A DNA stretch of 64,000 nt from Coenobita brevimanus (GCA_032717465.1 CM064690.1:6237917-6301916); one strand, 5' to 3'; shown: positions 1 through 12,489, counted from the first letter of the stretch. The notes: a model not told the origin generated them from the letters alone. Numbers and translations are program-made.

Positions 1-159
1 ACCTTCCCCCCTTAAATGAAGAGTTTTTCCTCCACCTGTCATTCTCTCTTTCCCTCCTTCCCTCTCATCCCACCCACCCTCCGTAGCCCTCTCATGCCCG
101 ACGCAACTCTAGTATTCTATTGTAGATAATGTCAGCTGATTATATTCAACTGAGAGTGA

Positions 160-1545
160 GTTACAGGAGCCAGAGTGAGTCATAGGAGCCTGAGTAAGTC
201 ATTGGAGCCTGAGTGAGCAGTAGGAGCCTCAGTGAGTCATAGGAGCCTGAGTGAGTCATAGGAGCCTGAGTAAGTCATAGGAGCCTGAGTGAGCAGTAGG
301 AGCCTCAGTGAGTCATAGGAGTCAGAGTGAGTCATAGGAGCCAGAGTGAGTCATAGGAACCTGAGTGAGTCATAAAAGCTTGAGAGTGAGGCATAGGGCA
401 TGAGAGTGAGTCATAGAGCCTGAGAGTGAGGCATAGGAGCCTGAGAGTGAGGCATAGGAGCCTGAGAGTGAGGCACAGGAGCCTGAGTGAGTCATAGGAG
501 CCTGAGTGAGTCATAGGAGCCTGAGAGTGAGTCATAGAGCCTGAGAGTGAGGCATAGGAGCCTGAGAGTGAGTCATAGGAGCCTGAGTGAGTCATAGGAG
601 CCTGAGAGTGAGTCATAGAGCCTGAGAGTGAGGCATAGGAGCCTGAGTGAGTCATAGGAGCCTGAGAGTGAGTCATAGAGCCTGAGAGTGAGGCATAGGA
701 GCCTGAGTGAGTCATAGGAGCCTGAGTGAGTCATAGGAGCCTGAGAGTGAGTCATAGGAGCCTGAGTGAGTCATAGGAGCCTGAGAGTGAGTCATAGAGC
801 CTGAGAGTGAGTCATAGGAGCCTGAGTGAGTCATAGGAGCCTGAGTGAGTCATAGGAGCCTGAGAGTGAGTCATAGGAGCCTGAGTGAGTCATAGGAGCC
901 TGAGAGTGAGTCATAGAGCCTGAGAGTGAGGCATAGGAGCCTGAGAGTGAGGCATAGGAGCCTGAGTGAGTCATAGGAGCCTGAGAGTGAGTCATAGAGC
1001 CTGAGAGTGAGGCATAGGAGCCTGAGAGTGAGGCATAGGAGCCTGAGAGTGAGTCATAGAGCCTGAGAGTGAGTCATAGGAGCCTGAGAGTGAGGCATAG
1101 GAGCCTGAGAGTGAGGCATAGGAGCCTGAGAGTGAGGCATAGGGCATGAGAGTGAGGCATAGGAGCCTGAGAGTGAGGCATAGGAGCCTGAGAGTGAGGC
1201 ATAGGGCATGAGAGTGAGGCATAGGAGCTTGAGAGTGAGGCATAGGAGCTTGAGAGTGAGGCATAGGAGCTTGAGAGTGAGGCATAGGGCATGAGAGTGA
1301 GGCATAGGAGCCTGAGAGTGAGGCATAGAAGCCTGAGAGTGAGTCATAGGAGCCTGAGAGAGAGACATAGGAACCTGAGAGTGAGGCATAGGAGCCTGAG
1401 AGTGAGGCATAGGAGCCTGAGAGTGAGGCATAGGAACCTGAGAGTGAGACATAGGAGCCTGAGAGTGAGTCGTAGGAACCTTAGAATCATACAAGCTTGA
1501 GAGTAAATCACAGCAGCCAGGGAGTGAGTCAAAGGAACCTGAGAG
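160..1545. repeat. 19-21 bp minisatellite array
   Basis: About 1.4 kb of tandem units built around AGCCTGAGAGTGAGTCATAGG. Units are 19, 20 or 21 bases long, depending on whether an extra 'GA' is present in GAGAGTGAG and whether one G is lost after CATAG; a G/T difference (GAGGCATA or GAGTCATA) defines two interleaved subtypes. Shorter 19-base units dominate the left end and GAGGCATA units the right. The last units (from about 1480) are degenerate. Because many units lack stops, both strands give open frames full of MTHSQAP or MPHSQAP-like repeats; these are products of the repeat and not genes. Confidence 0.95.
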
Positions 1546-1547
1546 AG

Positions 1548-1843
1548 TCATATGAGAGGCAAAGGAGAGAAGAAAAGAGGGAGGCAGTCAGGAAGAAGGG
1601 GGGAAGGATGGGATGGAGGGAGAGAAAAATGACTACAGCTACGAGAGAGAGAGAGAGAGAGAGAGAGAGTATAGAAAGTGCGAAAATGAGAAAATTGTGA
1701 TGTAAAGAAACAAGACTGTGAATATAAATAACACTGAGAATACGAAAAAAAAGAAAGCGAAAATATACAGAATCCAAGCTCAAGAAGAAACATTACAATT
1801 TTCTCCCTCATAATTTGCAGTCAAGGTTTACCGTAGGGAAGCC

Positions 1844-1905
<62 letters not shown>

Positions 1906-2278
1906 AGTGGGTGAAATCGAAGGAAAGGTGTCGTTGAAAACGAAAGAAGGAAGGATAGAGGAGGGAAAGGAGGAGGAGGAAAGGATAAAGGAGGGAAGTT
2001 AGAAAAGAGGTTAGGACGGAGGAGAGAAGAAAGAAAGGAAGGAAGGAAGGCAGAAAGGAAGGATGGAAAGGAGTATGGGGAGAAGGAATGAAGGAAAGAA
2101 TGAATGAATGAAGGAGGGAAAACCGTTGGAAGGAGAGAAGTAAAGAGGGGGAATAGGAAAAAAAAAGGACAAGGAAAACGAAGGAAGGAGATAATGGGGA
2201 AGAAAAGAATTGTGAGAAAGAAATGAGGAAAAGGCAATCAAAAGGAGAGGGAAATGAAGACCTGAAGGTAAGGAGAGA

Positions 2279-2314
<36 letters not shown>

Positions 2315-2330
2315 TGGGGGAGGGAGTCAG
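1548..2330. repeat. Purine-rich tract with (GA)n blocks
   Basis: Nearly 800 bases of strand-asymmetric purine-rich DNA on the plus strand. It contains perfect (GA)n at about 1645-1670 and 1848-1902 and an interrupted GA block at 2274-2312, with GGAA and GAAG-rich sequence between. No gene signal is seen. From 2330 to 2565 there is only unremarkable sequence with a short (GAT)n. Confidence 0.85.
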
Positions 2331-2565
2331 TCCGTCTTTTCAGTTAATAATACAACAAAGGCTATTTATGGTAAGGTTACAGAGTACATTGTGCCTAGTT
2401 GGTGGAGGGAGGTGTGGTGATGATGATGATGATTACAGAATTGGCAATGATATTCAGGATGTATTTAACTGAGACAGAAAACAAAGAATATAATTTTGAC
2501 AAAGGATAAAATGAGTTTATCACGTTGTTAATATACGTAACTTATTGTCACTTAAGAAAATCTGT

Positions 2566-3612
2566 CTATCTATTGCCAGACGCCTCAATCCCGTTTGGGG
2601 TGGCCACAAACAAATCGCCTCCAAGTCGCCCTGTCCCCCGCCATTTCACTGCCCTGCTCCCAACTCACACACCCCTCTCTCATATACCTCTCCACCCTAT
2701 CCCTCCATCTCATCCTCGGCCTCCCCCTCCCTCTTCCTCCCTCCACCTCACTCACATACACTCTCTTCGTCAGTCTTTCACCCTCCATCCTCTCCACATG
2801 GCCAAACCACCTCAGTGTGTTTCTCGTAACGCTTCCTATCACATCCACATCCACACCACAACGCTCCTTTATATCCTCATTCGTCAGCCTGTCTCTCCAT
2901 GTGACTCCACAGGCTCCTCTTAAATAACTCATTTCCACTGCTCTCACTCTTGACTTGTGTCCTTCCAACAACGTCCAAGCTTCACTTCCATACGTTAGAG
3001 TTGGTATCACAATACTGTCATGTAGTAACTTTTTCACTTCCATGCTCACTTCCCTGTTTCTTATCACTGCTTTCAAAGAACCAGCAACCTTTCTTCCCTG
3101 CTGTACCCTTTCAAGCACTTCACCCTCCAAACCTCCATCGTCACTCATCACACTACCCAGGTACTTAAACGTACTCACATTTTCTAATTCCTCACCATCC
3201 AACCTCGCTGTCCATTCACTGACTTCACCTTTCTCAAAGACCATCACTTTACTCCTCCCTACATTCACCTTTAGATTCCGTTTCTTACACACTCTCCCAG
3301 ACTTATCCACCAAGCCTTGCAGCTCCCCTTCGTCTTCACTCAACAACACAGTATCATCTGCAAACAACAGTACAGGGAGTTTCCACACACTATGCTCTCT
3401 CACCAGGGCCACTCCAACATCCACTACCCTACCTTGTACCTCTTTTATTACCCCATCCATGTACAGATTGAACAACCATGGAGACATGACACATCCCTGT
3501 TTCAACCCAACTTTCAAAGAGAAAAATTCACTTAGTTCACCATCCACACGCACTGCAGCCTTCGCACCATCGTACATACTCTTCACAGCATTCAACAACT
3601 TCCCATCTACTT
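2566..3612 (-). mobile_element. 5'-truncated non-LTR retrotransposon (LINE), 3' end
   Basis: The minus strand carries the 3' part of a LINE: the end of the reverse transcriptase, the C-terminal region, and a very short 3' UTR ending in GGCGTCTGGCAATA followed by GATA-like bases. Homology to the family begins abruptly near 3612, so this is a typical 5' truncation. The same 3' terminal sequence recurs at 19.9-20.1 kb, probably near 52.0-52.2 kb, and at the end of a 5S-derived SINE (21.37-21.54 kb). This places it as the likely mobilising partner of that SINE. Confidence 0.85.
2585..3598 (-). CDS. LINE reverse transcriptase, C-terminal fragment
   Basis: An open frame of 337 codons encodes the second half of a non-LTR reverse transcriptase. 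The 'LKQGCVMSPWLFNLYMD' motif (about residues 32-48) is RT block 4/B. 'FADDTVLL' (about residues 79-86) holds the catalytic aspartate pair. Blocks 'FKYLGS' and 'TYGSEAWTL' follow. The C-terminal 'LRWFGHVERM' and 'GRGRPRMRWRDRV' motifs are common in the RTE and related LINE groups, so I favour an RTE-like clade without being certain. The endonuclease and the N-terminal RT, with the first catalytic aspartate, are missing, so the fragment cannot be active. There is no true start: the frame simply enters at the truncation point. Few or no frame breaks suggest a fairly young insertion. Confidence 0.85.
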   Translation of the reverse strand: MLNAVKSMYDGAKAAVRVDGELSEFFSLKVGLKQGCVMSPWLFNLYMDGVIKEVQGRVVDVGVALVREHSVWKLPVLLFADDTVLLSEDEGELQGLVDKSGRVCKKRNLKVNVGRSKVMVFEKGEVSEWTARLDGEELENVSTFKYLGSVMSDDGGLEGEVLERVQQGRKVAGSLKAVIRNREVSMEVKKLLHDSIVIPTLTYGSEAWTLLEGHKSRVRAVEMSYLRGACGVTWRDRLTNEDIKERCGVDVDVIGSVTRNTLRWFGHVERMEGERLTKRVYVSEVEGGRGRGRPRMRWRDRVERYMREGCVSWEQGSEMAGDRATWRRFVCGHPKRD

Positions 3613-3630
3613 AATATAATACTAATATAA

Positions 3631-3651
3631 TTTTCTTTCTTTCCAGGTAAG
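3631..3651 (+). promoter_or_regulatory. Candidate recursive splice site (AG|GTAAG)
   Basis: A branch-point-like ACTAAT (3621-3626), then a pyrimidine run, then CCAG immediately followed by GTAAG (junction 3646/3647). A 3' splice site abutting a 5' splice site is the arrangement of recursive 'ratchet' points in long introns. No exon is visible nearby, so this is only a sequence match. A similar one lies at 29804/29805 on the same strand. Confidence 0.3.
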
Positions 3652-4074
3652 AGAAGTAACGAAAGAGGAATTGGTTCATCCAGTAAAGATTTCAAGGTCT
3701 GTATAGTCTGTGTATCTGTATATGTAACTACAGTGGCAGGTAGGGTCAATTGGTTAGGGAAATTGTCTGCAGTCTGATAGAACCCGAGTCCGATCGTTGG
3801 CTGGGGCAGAGGACAGTTTGGTGAATAATATTACATTAAAACAGACTTCACTGATGCTCCACAAGACCCACCGACATGTCATAAAAACACCCCCGCTGAT
3901 ACCAACACACCAGCCCTGAATGAGACGTCTCGAGCATGTACTCTGTATAGACGGTGGGCAGTAGTGCAGAAGTGGTGACATGTGAGGGTGTGTGGCACGT
4001 AGGAGGACTGCTGGGCCTCAGGGAACGGGCTATTATATCTATACCCTGAGTAGGTGACGTAAAAAAGTTCTTTT

Positions 4075-4076
<2 letters not shown>
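3652..4076. other. Unassigned intergenic sequence
   Basis: No gene recognised. The stretch from about 3738 to 3805 has a weak resemblance to a tRNA-like SINE head on the plus strand (GGTTAG followed about 40 bases later by GAGTCCGATC), but the boxes do not fit well enough to call. The rest shows no repeats shared with other parts of the window. Confidence 0.4.
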
Positions 4077-4115
<39 letters not shown>

Positions 4116-4244
4116 GGGAAATTATCAGCTGCATTATTTTCCACTCCGTCTCAGGTTACTTCCTTGGACGCGGAAATTAAAGCGAGAATAAGTAACGGCA
4201 AAATGAGATAGCTTTCACTATAAGGTTTCTCATTTTCTTTTCGC

Positions 4245-4285
<41 letters not shown>

Positions 4286-4365
4286 CTACCTCGGTTTCCT
4301 AATTCCACACAGTTATTAACGGGTACTTGCAAAGACACACACACACACATACACACACACACACA

Positions 4366-4405
<40 letters not shown>
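4077..4405. repeat. (CT)n and (CA)n microsatellites
   Basis: Three blocks: (CT)n at 4079-4113, (CT)n at 4249-4280 and a compound (CA)n-(CT)n at 4335-4404. Non-repetitive DNA between them shows no feature. Confidence 0.9.
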
Positions 4406-4408
<3 letters not shown>

Positions 4409-4552
4409 ACAATATCCATTTTTAGCATTAACCATCAGAAACTTATATCCCAAATTACCCCAGTATGCATGACTAGAGAAATTTTTTTACAGGTATTTAA
4501 AAGAAGAGAGAGACTTTAATTACCCCCAATAATAGCCCTAATTTCTCGTAAG

Positions 4553-4555
<3 letters not shown>

Positions 4556-4608
<53 letters not shown>
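4556..4608. repeat. (AT)n microsatellite
   Basis: Perfect (AT)n directly abutting the 5' end of the SINE at 4609. The same arrangement is seen at most other copies of this SINE. Confidence 0.95.
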
Positions 4609-4610
<2 letters not shown>

Positions 4611-4989
4611 AGACTCTGTGGTACAGTGGAAAGTGTGCTTTTTCGAACACTGAAGAACGAGGGTTCGCGTCGCCAGGATAATAAACTTTGGGAGCGTTCT
4701 TCAGGCCACGTACTTCATTGGCGGACACAAGGGGTGCTGTGGTTGAACCAGTGTCGCATACTATAAACTATGCTTGCACCCAGTCTGCTTGCGCGGGCCG
4801 ATTACACTTGGTTTACAGACTACACACACATCCAAAGCCACTCCAACACTACACTTACACTTACAAGCACTTCACCCTACATACAATGTCTACTAGACAG
4901 CCTAAGCCACGTGGTAGAGATACATTGACTGTATCGTCCCCACTTTGGTCGGGGTAGGCCGGTCCTGCAGTGGACACACAAACAGCTGA

Positions 4990-4990
<1 letters not shown>
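4609..4990 (+). mobile_element. tRNA-derived SINE, copy 1
   Basis: Family description. The head resembles a tRNA: an A-box-like TGGTACAGTGG near the 5' end and a B-box-like GGGTTCGCG about 45 bases later, the internal RNA polymerase III promoter. The tRNA-unrelated body contains GGCGGACACAAGGGGTGCTG, GTTGAACCAGTGTCGCATA, GCTTGCACCCAGTC, then CCTAAGCCAC and a hairpin capped by TTCG or a variant, then GGCCGGTCCTGCAGTGGA and a GATGAT/(AT)n tail. Body length is about 380-400 bases. Nine copies occur in this window in both orientations. In this copy the hairpin loop is TTTG and its stem is imperfect. Confidence 0.85.

Positions 4991-5074
<84 letters not shown>
4991..5074. repeat. (TA)n microsatellite, SINE tail
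   Basis: About 84 bases of (TA)n continuing from the 3' end of the SINE. Confidence 0.95.
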
Positions 5075-5077
<3 letters not shown>

Positions 5078-5159
5078 TATGGTTAATTTTCACATTGATT
5101 AAATCATTTACTTTGAGGTGAGGCACTGAGAGGGAACAAAGCTGGTGATGAAGAGTGAT

Positions 5160-5790
5160 TGAATGGTGTTGATGTGGTAGCAGTTTTTGTTATGGTTGTA
5201 GTGGTGGTGGTTGATTGGGCGGTGACAAGTGGTGGTGGTGGTGGTTGATATGGTGATGGATGTGGTGGTGGTTAATTGGGCGGTGACGAGTGGTGGTGGT
5301 GGTGGTTGATATGGTGATGGATGTGGTGGTGGTTAATTGGGCGGTGATGAGTGGTGGTGGTGGTGGTTGATATGGTGATGGATATGGTGGTGGTTGATTT
5401 TGTGGTTGTAGTGGTGGTTGTTGTGGTGGTTTTGGTTGTGGTGCTGATAGATTTGGTTTGTTGTAGTATATTTGGTTGTGGAGGTTGAAGATTTGATAGT
5501 GTTAGAAGGTGTTGGAAGTATATTTGGCTGTGGTGGTAGCTGTGATGGTGATGGTTGTTTTGGTGGTGGTGGTAAATGTGGTGGTGATGGTAGATTTGGT
5601 GGTTGTGGTTAATGTGGTGGTGATGGTAGATTTGGTGATGGCGGTGTCTGTGATGGTGGTGACAGTGGTGAAGTTTGTGGAGGCGATATTATGAGTGTGC
5701 GAGATAGTGTTACCTGTGGTTGTGGTAGTGATTGTTGTAGTGGTAGTGATTGTTGTAGTTGTAGCTGAGGTAGTGACAGTGTTGATGACA
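5160..5790. repeat. GGT-rich tract with a 61-bp minisatellite
   Basis: About 630 bases dominated by GTGGTGGT on the plus strand. Between about 5205 and 5400 there are three copies of a 61-bp unit: GGGCGGTGA recurs at 5217, 5278 and 5339. Further right the repeat breaks down to irregular GGT, GAT and TGT runs. Valine-rich open frames here are repeat translations. Confidence 0.9.
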
Positions 5791-5803
5791 ATTAACAGCC
5801 AGT

Positions 5804-5804
5804 G

Positions 5805-5850
<46 letters not shown>
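5804..5850. repeat. (CA)n microsatellite
   Basis: Perfect (CA)n of about 46 bases. Confidence 0.95.
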
Positions 5851-5852
<2 letters not shown>

Positions 5853-6091
5853 CCAAATTGGTATCTACCATCAAATTATCAACGGAAAAAAAAATGTTCA
5901 GACACATTCTCTATTAATCTCCCTGGCTTTCTACTTTTTCATTATATTAATTTATTTCCTCGTCAAAAAGCAGAGTTGTAAAAACTTGAACGATTAATTA
6001 CTGCTTTTCAGAAGGGTGTTTGTCTTACGTGGAGTTGATGTGAAATATTTAGGGTGAAATATTTTGCCAGCATTTCAGTGTAGCCTAATCT
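5851..6091. other. Featureless spacer
   Basis: Non-repetitive AT-rich sequence in which I see no gene or repeat. Confidence 0.5.
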
Positions 6092-6245
6092 CATCCATCC
6101 ATCATTCAGCCGTTTTGTGCCCCTTCAGTAGCGTAGGGTCCTGGGCAAGGCTACTCAGCCCCGACAGTTTAAGCTAAGGTGACCAGCATCCCTCTCTCCT
6201 GAGTGGCATTACGAGTGCAGTTCACCCCAACTATACCTCCAGTAT
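6092..6245 (+). repeat. Dispersed repeat, copy 1 of a pair
   Basis: This segment resembles 9801-9955 in the same orientation. Shared blocks, in order, are CATCCATCCATCATYCAG, a GAGCGTAGG/AGCGTAGGG block, GGTGACCAGC or GTGACCAGCC, and CCTGAGTGGCATTACG followed by ACCCCAAC. The pair is diverged with small gaps. The family is not recognised; a short SINE or part of one is possible. Confidence 0.7.
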
Positions 6246-7185
6246 AATGCTTAGCCCTGTAGACCACCAAGTCCAGTACTCTCGCCGCTTAATGAAGCTC
6301 CCTAACATCTCCCCAGTGATTAAATTTTGGATATGGGTGGTTATAATCCTTCTGTGCTTTATTTATACATATTATGGCAATGCTGGAAGGATTTATGTCA
6401 TCCATAGGAGGACAGTAGGGTGTAATAAACAAAATACATCGCTTAGAAAATGGTGCTGGGAGCTTCTTTAACCGACAAGAAGTTCGGGCACATGTCATTT
6501 GGCTATGTGATTACCACCCAAAGTAATAATTCCTGGATATCAAGAAGACATTTGACTTATCACTCACTGCAGAGTCGCCTTAAGATTACACTTCGTTGAG
6601 TGAGGGGATCCTTCTAAGTGCTTAAATTATCATCAAAACTTGTTCATCCATGTACAACTTAACCGAGCGCTTTTTATTCTAACTCATCACCTTATAGTCT
6701 TGCCCAGTCTAAACTATATCAGTTATTAGGCAAAATAAATAAATAAATAAATCAGTACCTTAGCAAGCCATCTCAAGTCTTAGTGAATATGCTTTAGTTC
6801 ATACTAACCCAAGCTGATGTAAAATAACCTTTCGTAAAGTAACCTAAATTTACCTAACCTAGTCTCATATAACCTAACCAATTCAGCTAACTTGATAGAA
6901 GTGAATCTAGTTTAACGTAAAACCGACCATCGAAACTGAAGCAAACACTAGCTATACTAATTCAGTTAACTCAGGCAAAGTAAACCTAATTTAAGGTACT
7001 AAAAAGCAGCTGAATCAAAGCTAACCCAAGCTAACAACCCAACCTCCTGTACGCTAGGTTAACATAACCTGACGCAATGCATTCACCTGTTCATCCATAC
7101 TGGCGTCCTTCAAACCTTACGTCGTCGGGATGTTGGTTTTGCTGAGTATACTTCTTTGACAGTAAGTGTATGGTATTTATGTATA
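6246..7185. other. Intergenic; CCTAA-rich interval
   Basis: No gene seen. From about 6780 to 7080 the plus strand repeatedly contains CCTAA and AACCTAACC spaced irregularly, in the sense of the arthropod telomere repeat TTAGG on the other strand. It is degenerate and interspersed, not a clean tandem array. Confidence 0.5.
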
Positions 7186-7301
<116 letters not shown>

Positions 7302-7576
7302 ATTTCACGTAATTCAATGGGAAAAGACGACAACTCTGTGGCTAAACTTTTCCTTTCCATAGCACTTCTTTGAGACTTGTTATTGGTACAACTCAGCACT
7401 GAAGATGGAGAGATAGTGATTTAGTAAAAGTTAGGTTGAAAAAGACATAATCTGTATACTTAAAGAAACTAATAACATCACGTCCTCTGCTATCTTAATT
7501 TGTTGGAAATCGTCAGTTAATACTGAATAGTAATCTGTATGTCTGATTTCACATAATCCCTAAAAATACACAACTG

Positions 7577-8420
<844 letters not shown>

Positions 8421-8427
8421 GTTGTTG

Positions 8428-8474
<47 letters not shown>

Positions 8475-8487
8475 TCTATTCTTATTT

Positions 8488-8522
<35 letters not shown>

Positions 8523-8603
8523 ATTATTATTATTTTCATTATTATTATTATTATTATCATTATTATTTTCATTATTATTATTATTATCATTATTATTATT
8601 GAT

Positions 8604-8634
<31 letters not shown>

Positions 8635-8720
8635 TTATTATTATTATTACTATTTTTATTATCATTATTATTTCTATTTTCATTATTATTATTATCATTA
8701 TCATTACTATTATTACTGTA
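8421..8720. repeat. Interrupted (TTA)n tract
   Basis: About 300 bases of (ATT)n interrupted by C and TTT variants (ATC, TTT). The repeat has no stops in several frames and yields polyisoleucine, polytyrosine and polyasparagine frames that are not genes. Confidence 0.95.
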
Positions 8721-9084
8721 CTTTCCGCCAAGTGAATTAAATGATCCTGTACTTCCTAACTTCACAAGTTCAAAAATTCCCCTTCAAAAATAAAATAAAC
8801 AAATGAATAAATAAATAAATAAATAAACATGTCTTCAGGCTGACGAGGGTAAAGGGAAGAAACAGATCTGAAAGAGAAAAACTGAACAAAAAAAGAATCT
8901 TATGGATATCTTCCCTACTTTCCCTTTAGGCTGATGGAATTCTTATCAGGGGAATGAAATCGTTTGGTGGCAGCCCTGACGTTTTTTTCTGTGTACCAAC
9001 AGCAGATAAAATGTTACTCCAGATGGTTTGTCAAGACTCTAAGTTGGATTTCCCTTAGTAACCCTGGTGTATTTGTTCCTCTTC
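8721..9084. other. Featureless spacer
   Basis: Contains a short (AAAT)n at about 8796-8826. No gene or shared repeat seen. Confidence 0.5.
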
Positions 9085-9105
9085 CCCCCCTCCCTCTCCC
9101 TCTCC

Positions 9106-9144
<39 letters not shown>

Positions 9145-9218
9145 AGGACATTTTTTATTCATTTTTTTCTTGCCAATTAAATCACTTTGCGTTCTATGCA
9201 CCTCTCTCTGTCCTGCAA

Positions 9219-9291
<73 letters not shown>

Positions 9292-9300
9292 GACAGAGAG
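9085..9300. repeat. (CT)n, (GA)n and (GACA)n
   Basis: (CT)n around 9103-9144, unique bases, then (GA)n at 9223-9267 running into (GACA)n to about 9292. The compound order (GA)n-(GACA)n recurs at 52.66-52.71 kb and in complement at 30.54-30.65 kb. Confidence 0.9.
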
Positions 9301-9800
9301 TGGGTGGATAGGCAGAAGCCACTAAGGTAAACCTGAAACAGGTCAAGAGATAAACATTCTGACTGACAGATAAACTGACAGAAAATATATACGTATAACT
9401 AGTGATGGGAAGGGACCTGGGGAAATAAACAAATACAAGATAATGCATAGACTGAACTACAACACAAAAAAAAGAAAGAAAAGAAATAAGAAAAGTAAAA
9501 CTGAAGATAAAAATTATGTAGAAAATTAATTTTTAAAAAAATTGCTAGGAGAAAAGGCAGGCACAGAATTCAAAGGAGAGGACATCATTAACAACACTCG
9601 GGCCTAAAGGGATACGGAGACAAAAAGGAGGAAGAGGCGTGTAGAGGGAGGAGGAGGAGATGTAGAAGAAAGGAGGAGGGATCTTTAGGGGTGTATATAG
9701 AGAACTTTATTTATTTACTCTCCTACTTATTTTATCCAGTATTGCTGCCTCCATATAACGTTCTCTCAGCTCTGGATTCGTACATGTGAGCTTTATGATG
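9301..9800. other. Unassigned AT-rich and purine-rich spacer
   Basis: No gene recognised. Purine-rich from about 9480 to 9690. Confidence 0.5.
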
Positions 9801-9955
9801 TCCATCCATCCATCATCCAGTCTACGTTACCCCATGAGGAGCGTAGGAGCCCAGGACTAGGTAAGTTGGTCCTGATATTTAAGATGAGAGTGACCAGCCA
9901 CACTTATCCCTGAGTGGCATTACGTGAACAATAAACCCCAACCACCCCTTGGATG
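9801..9955 (+). repeat. Dispersed repeat, copy 2 of a pair
   Basis: Counterpart of 6092-6245 with the same block order, ending in CTGAGTGGCATTACGTG and ACCCCAACC. Confidence 0.7.
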
Positions 9956-10315
9956 TCTATAACTAAAATTCCCCATTTCGAAGAATCTCATTAAAACTTA
10001 AAGCTTCTACTGGAGAAACGAAAAGCTAGCTTAAAAAAAAATAAAAGAATTATATAACCGAAAGATGTTTGGTAGAAAGGGACGCTCAATGGATGGAATA
10101 TTGAAACAGGGAATGTCCTGGAAATAATTGTCTTAAATCTTGGTCATGTAGGAATTCACTGGAATATGTAAAATCATGTGTAATTAGTCCACATATACAG
10201 GCTGGTCCATATATAACGCTCCTCTGCCACTCCACCGGGCGATTTCTTGTGTGTTGCGGGGACGGCTACCTGTTATTAGTGTCTATCCTTCGTTATTTAC
10301 TTGTTTCCTGTTCTC
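9956..10315. other. Featureless spacer
   Basis: Nothing recognised. Confidence 0.5.
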
Positions 10316-10319
10316 ACTG

Positions 10320-10376
<57 letters not shown>

Positions 10377-10425
10377 AGCAGATTAAGCGGATATCAAACA
10401 CACACACACACACACACACACAGGG
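10316..10425. repeat. Two (CA)n blocks
   Basis: (CA)n at 10320-10375 and at 10397-10421 separated by about 20 bases. Confidence 0.95.
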
Positions 10426-10619
10426 AGAGAGGGAAGGAGGGAGAAAGGGATTCTCTACCTTCCCTTTAAGCTCCCCGGCAGTCTGGTCAAGAATCCTGCT
10501 TGTTTGTGTTTCATTTTGAGACCTAAAGGAAGGTATTGTTTTGGTATTAATGTATTCTCTCTTATAGCCACTGAATGAGTCTATTCTCTCTCTCTGTTCT
10601 GGATGACTTAGTTTCAACC

Positions 10620-11225
10620 CTTTTGTTACCTACCTACCTACCCAGCGACCAAGTTATTAACCTGCGTCCCTACCTACTTACCTACCGACTTACCTACCTA
10701 CCTACCTGCCCACTCAACTACCTACCTACCTGCCCAGTTACCTACAGCACCTCCCTCCCCACCTACCTACCTAACGGTCTAAGTGCCTACCTTTTTGTTT
10801 ACCTAACTACCCAGCTGCCAACTGACTTACTGTCCTCGTCTCCTTTTCCTCTCTTCCTACCTACCTACCTCCGTATCTATCTTCCTACTTTGCTTTATTT
10901 CATCGTGCCTGTTATAGTATGTGTACTTCTGCTTGTGCTTATATTTATTTGCATATGTATCTATCTACCTATCTATATCTGTCTATCTGTCAATCTATCT
11001 GTCTATGTGTACGTATTCATCCATCCATCCAGACATACATAAATATATCTGTCTGCTTGTCTGTCTGTCTATTTATTAATATCTAACTGCTTATCAATAG
11101 CTATCTGTCTGTGATTGTGTCCTGTATATATACATATCTATTCATCTGTCTGTATCTGTTTGTGTCTACTCAGACAAGTCTGCCTACAAGTGTGCCTATC
11201 TTTCGCTTCCATTTTTCCCTCCCTT

Positions 11226-11263
<38 letters not shown>

Positions 11264-11735
11264 TGATTTCCCCCTTCCCATCTTTATATCTATCTGTCTC
11301 ATTCAGTCAAACAGACTTAATAAAACTAATCTGCCTTCCTACCACTGTTTCTATATCAGTCTCTCTATCTGTCTGTCTCGATTCATTTTCCAGTCTATCC
11401 ATCCCTGATCAATTTAGCCATTCAGTCAGTCCAGCTAAATTTAATCTACCCATTTGTCTATCTTTGTCTCTAACTATTTATCTATCAGTTTATCTACCTT
11501 ATCTATTTTTCTTTATCTGTCTATGTATCTAAGTGTTTATTCATATATATGGCAGTTTATCTATCAAATTCTCTATGTATTTTTCTTTCCATAAATCTGA
11601 GTCCATCCATCACTCTATCTGTTCATGCATCAGTCCATATATCTAACTGTCTAAATATCCATCCGTTCATCTATCAATCTGTCTATCTGTATTTATCTAC
11701 CAATATAATTATCTACCCATCTCCAACCAGAGCTC
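10620..11735. repeat. Degenerate (CCTA)n / (TCTA/TCTG)n field
   Basis: More than 1 kb of imperfect tetranucleotide repeats. CCTACCTA dominates to about 10875. TCTATCTG-like units follow to about 11730, interrupted by (CT)n at 11228-11261. Open frames here are tyrosine/leucine/serine-rich repeat translations. Confidence 0.85.
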
Positions 11736-11761
11736 CATGAGGCAGGTGGGTCCCTCAGCTT

Positions 11762-11925
<164 letters not shown>

Positions 11926-12138
11926 ATCTTTTTCCTGTACAGGTATTTCTGAAACACGAATACTGTAATAGTGTTAAGTCCGAACCGCCTCGTAGGGCCC
12001 GTAAGGACTATGTAGTCTGCTTATCTCTTTCTCTCTCCCTCTCTCATTTTCTCTATTTCCGCCCTTTCTCCCTTCCCTTTCTTCTTTTCTTTGTCGCATG
12101 GAAAAATTGAAGACGATAGGGAAACAAACGGTAAATCT

Positions 12139-12220
<82 letters not shown>

Positions 12221-12438
12221 TTCTCAACTCTTACCTGACACTGGGAGTATCAGACATACTATGTCAGTATTACCGGATACTGATACGGGGTTGGGGCCAG
12301 TGAGTTACGATAGATAAATAAATAGCGTGATATAAAGGCTTATAGACGGATAGATAGACAAATTAATGGGTTAATAGGTAGACAAAAAGATATAGACATG
12401 TAGTCTTACAGAGAATTACAGAAGGAAGCAAGGAAGGC

Positions 12439-12469
<31 letters not shown>

Positions 12470-12480
12470 CCCTTTCAGCT
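11926..12480. repeat. (GA)n with flanking GATA-like repeats
   Basis: The main block is (GA)n at about 12141-12218. Degenerate GATA/TAGA tetranucleotides lie at 12305-12375 and a shorter GA block at 12441-12470. Otherwise nothing recognised. Confidence 0.85.
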
Positions 12481-12489
12481 CACCTGTGC

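Noticed and set aside
332..1551. Open frames with MTHSQAP-type repeats on both strands
   Set aside because: They follow the minisatellite unit, exist on both strands and in several frames, and have no domain.
3738..3805. tRNA-like SINE head
   Set aside because: Box spacing and sequence fit poorly and no second copy is seen.
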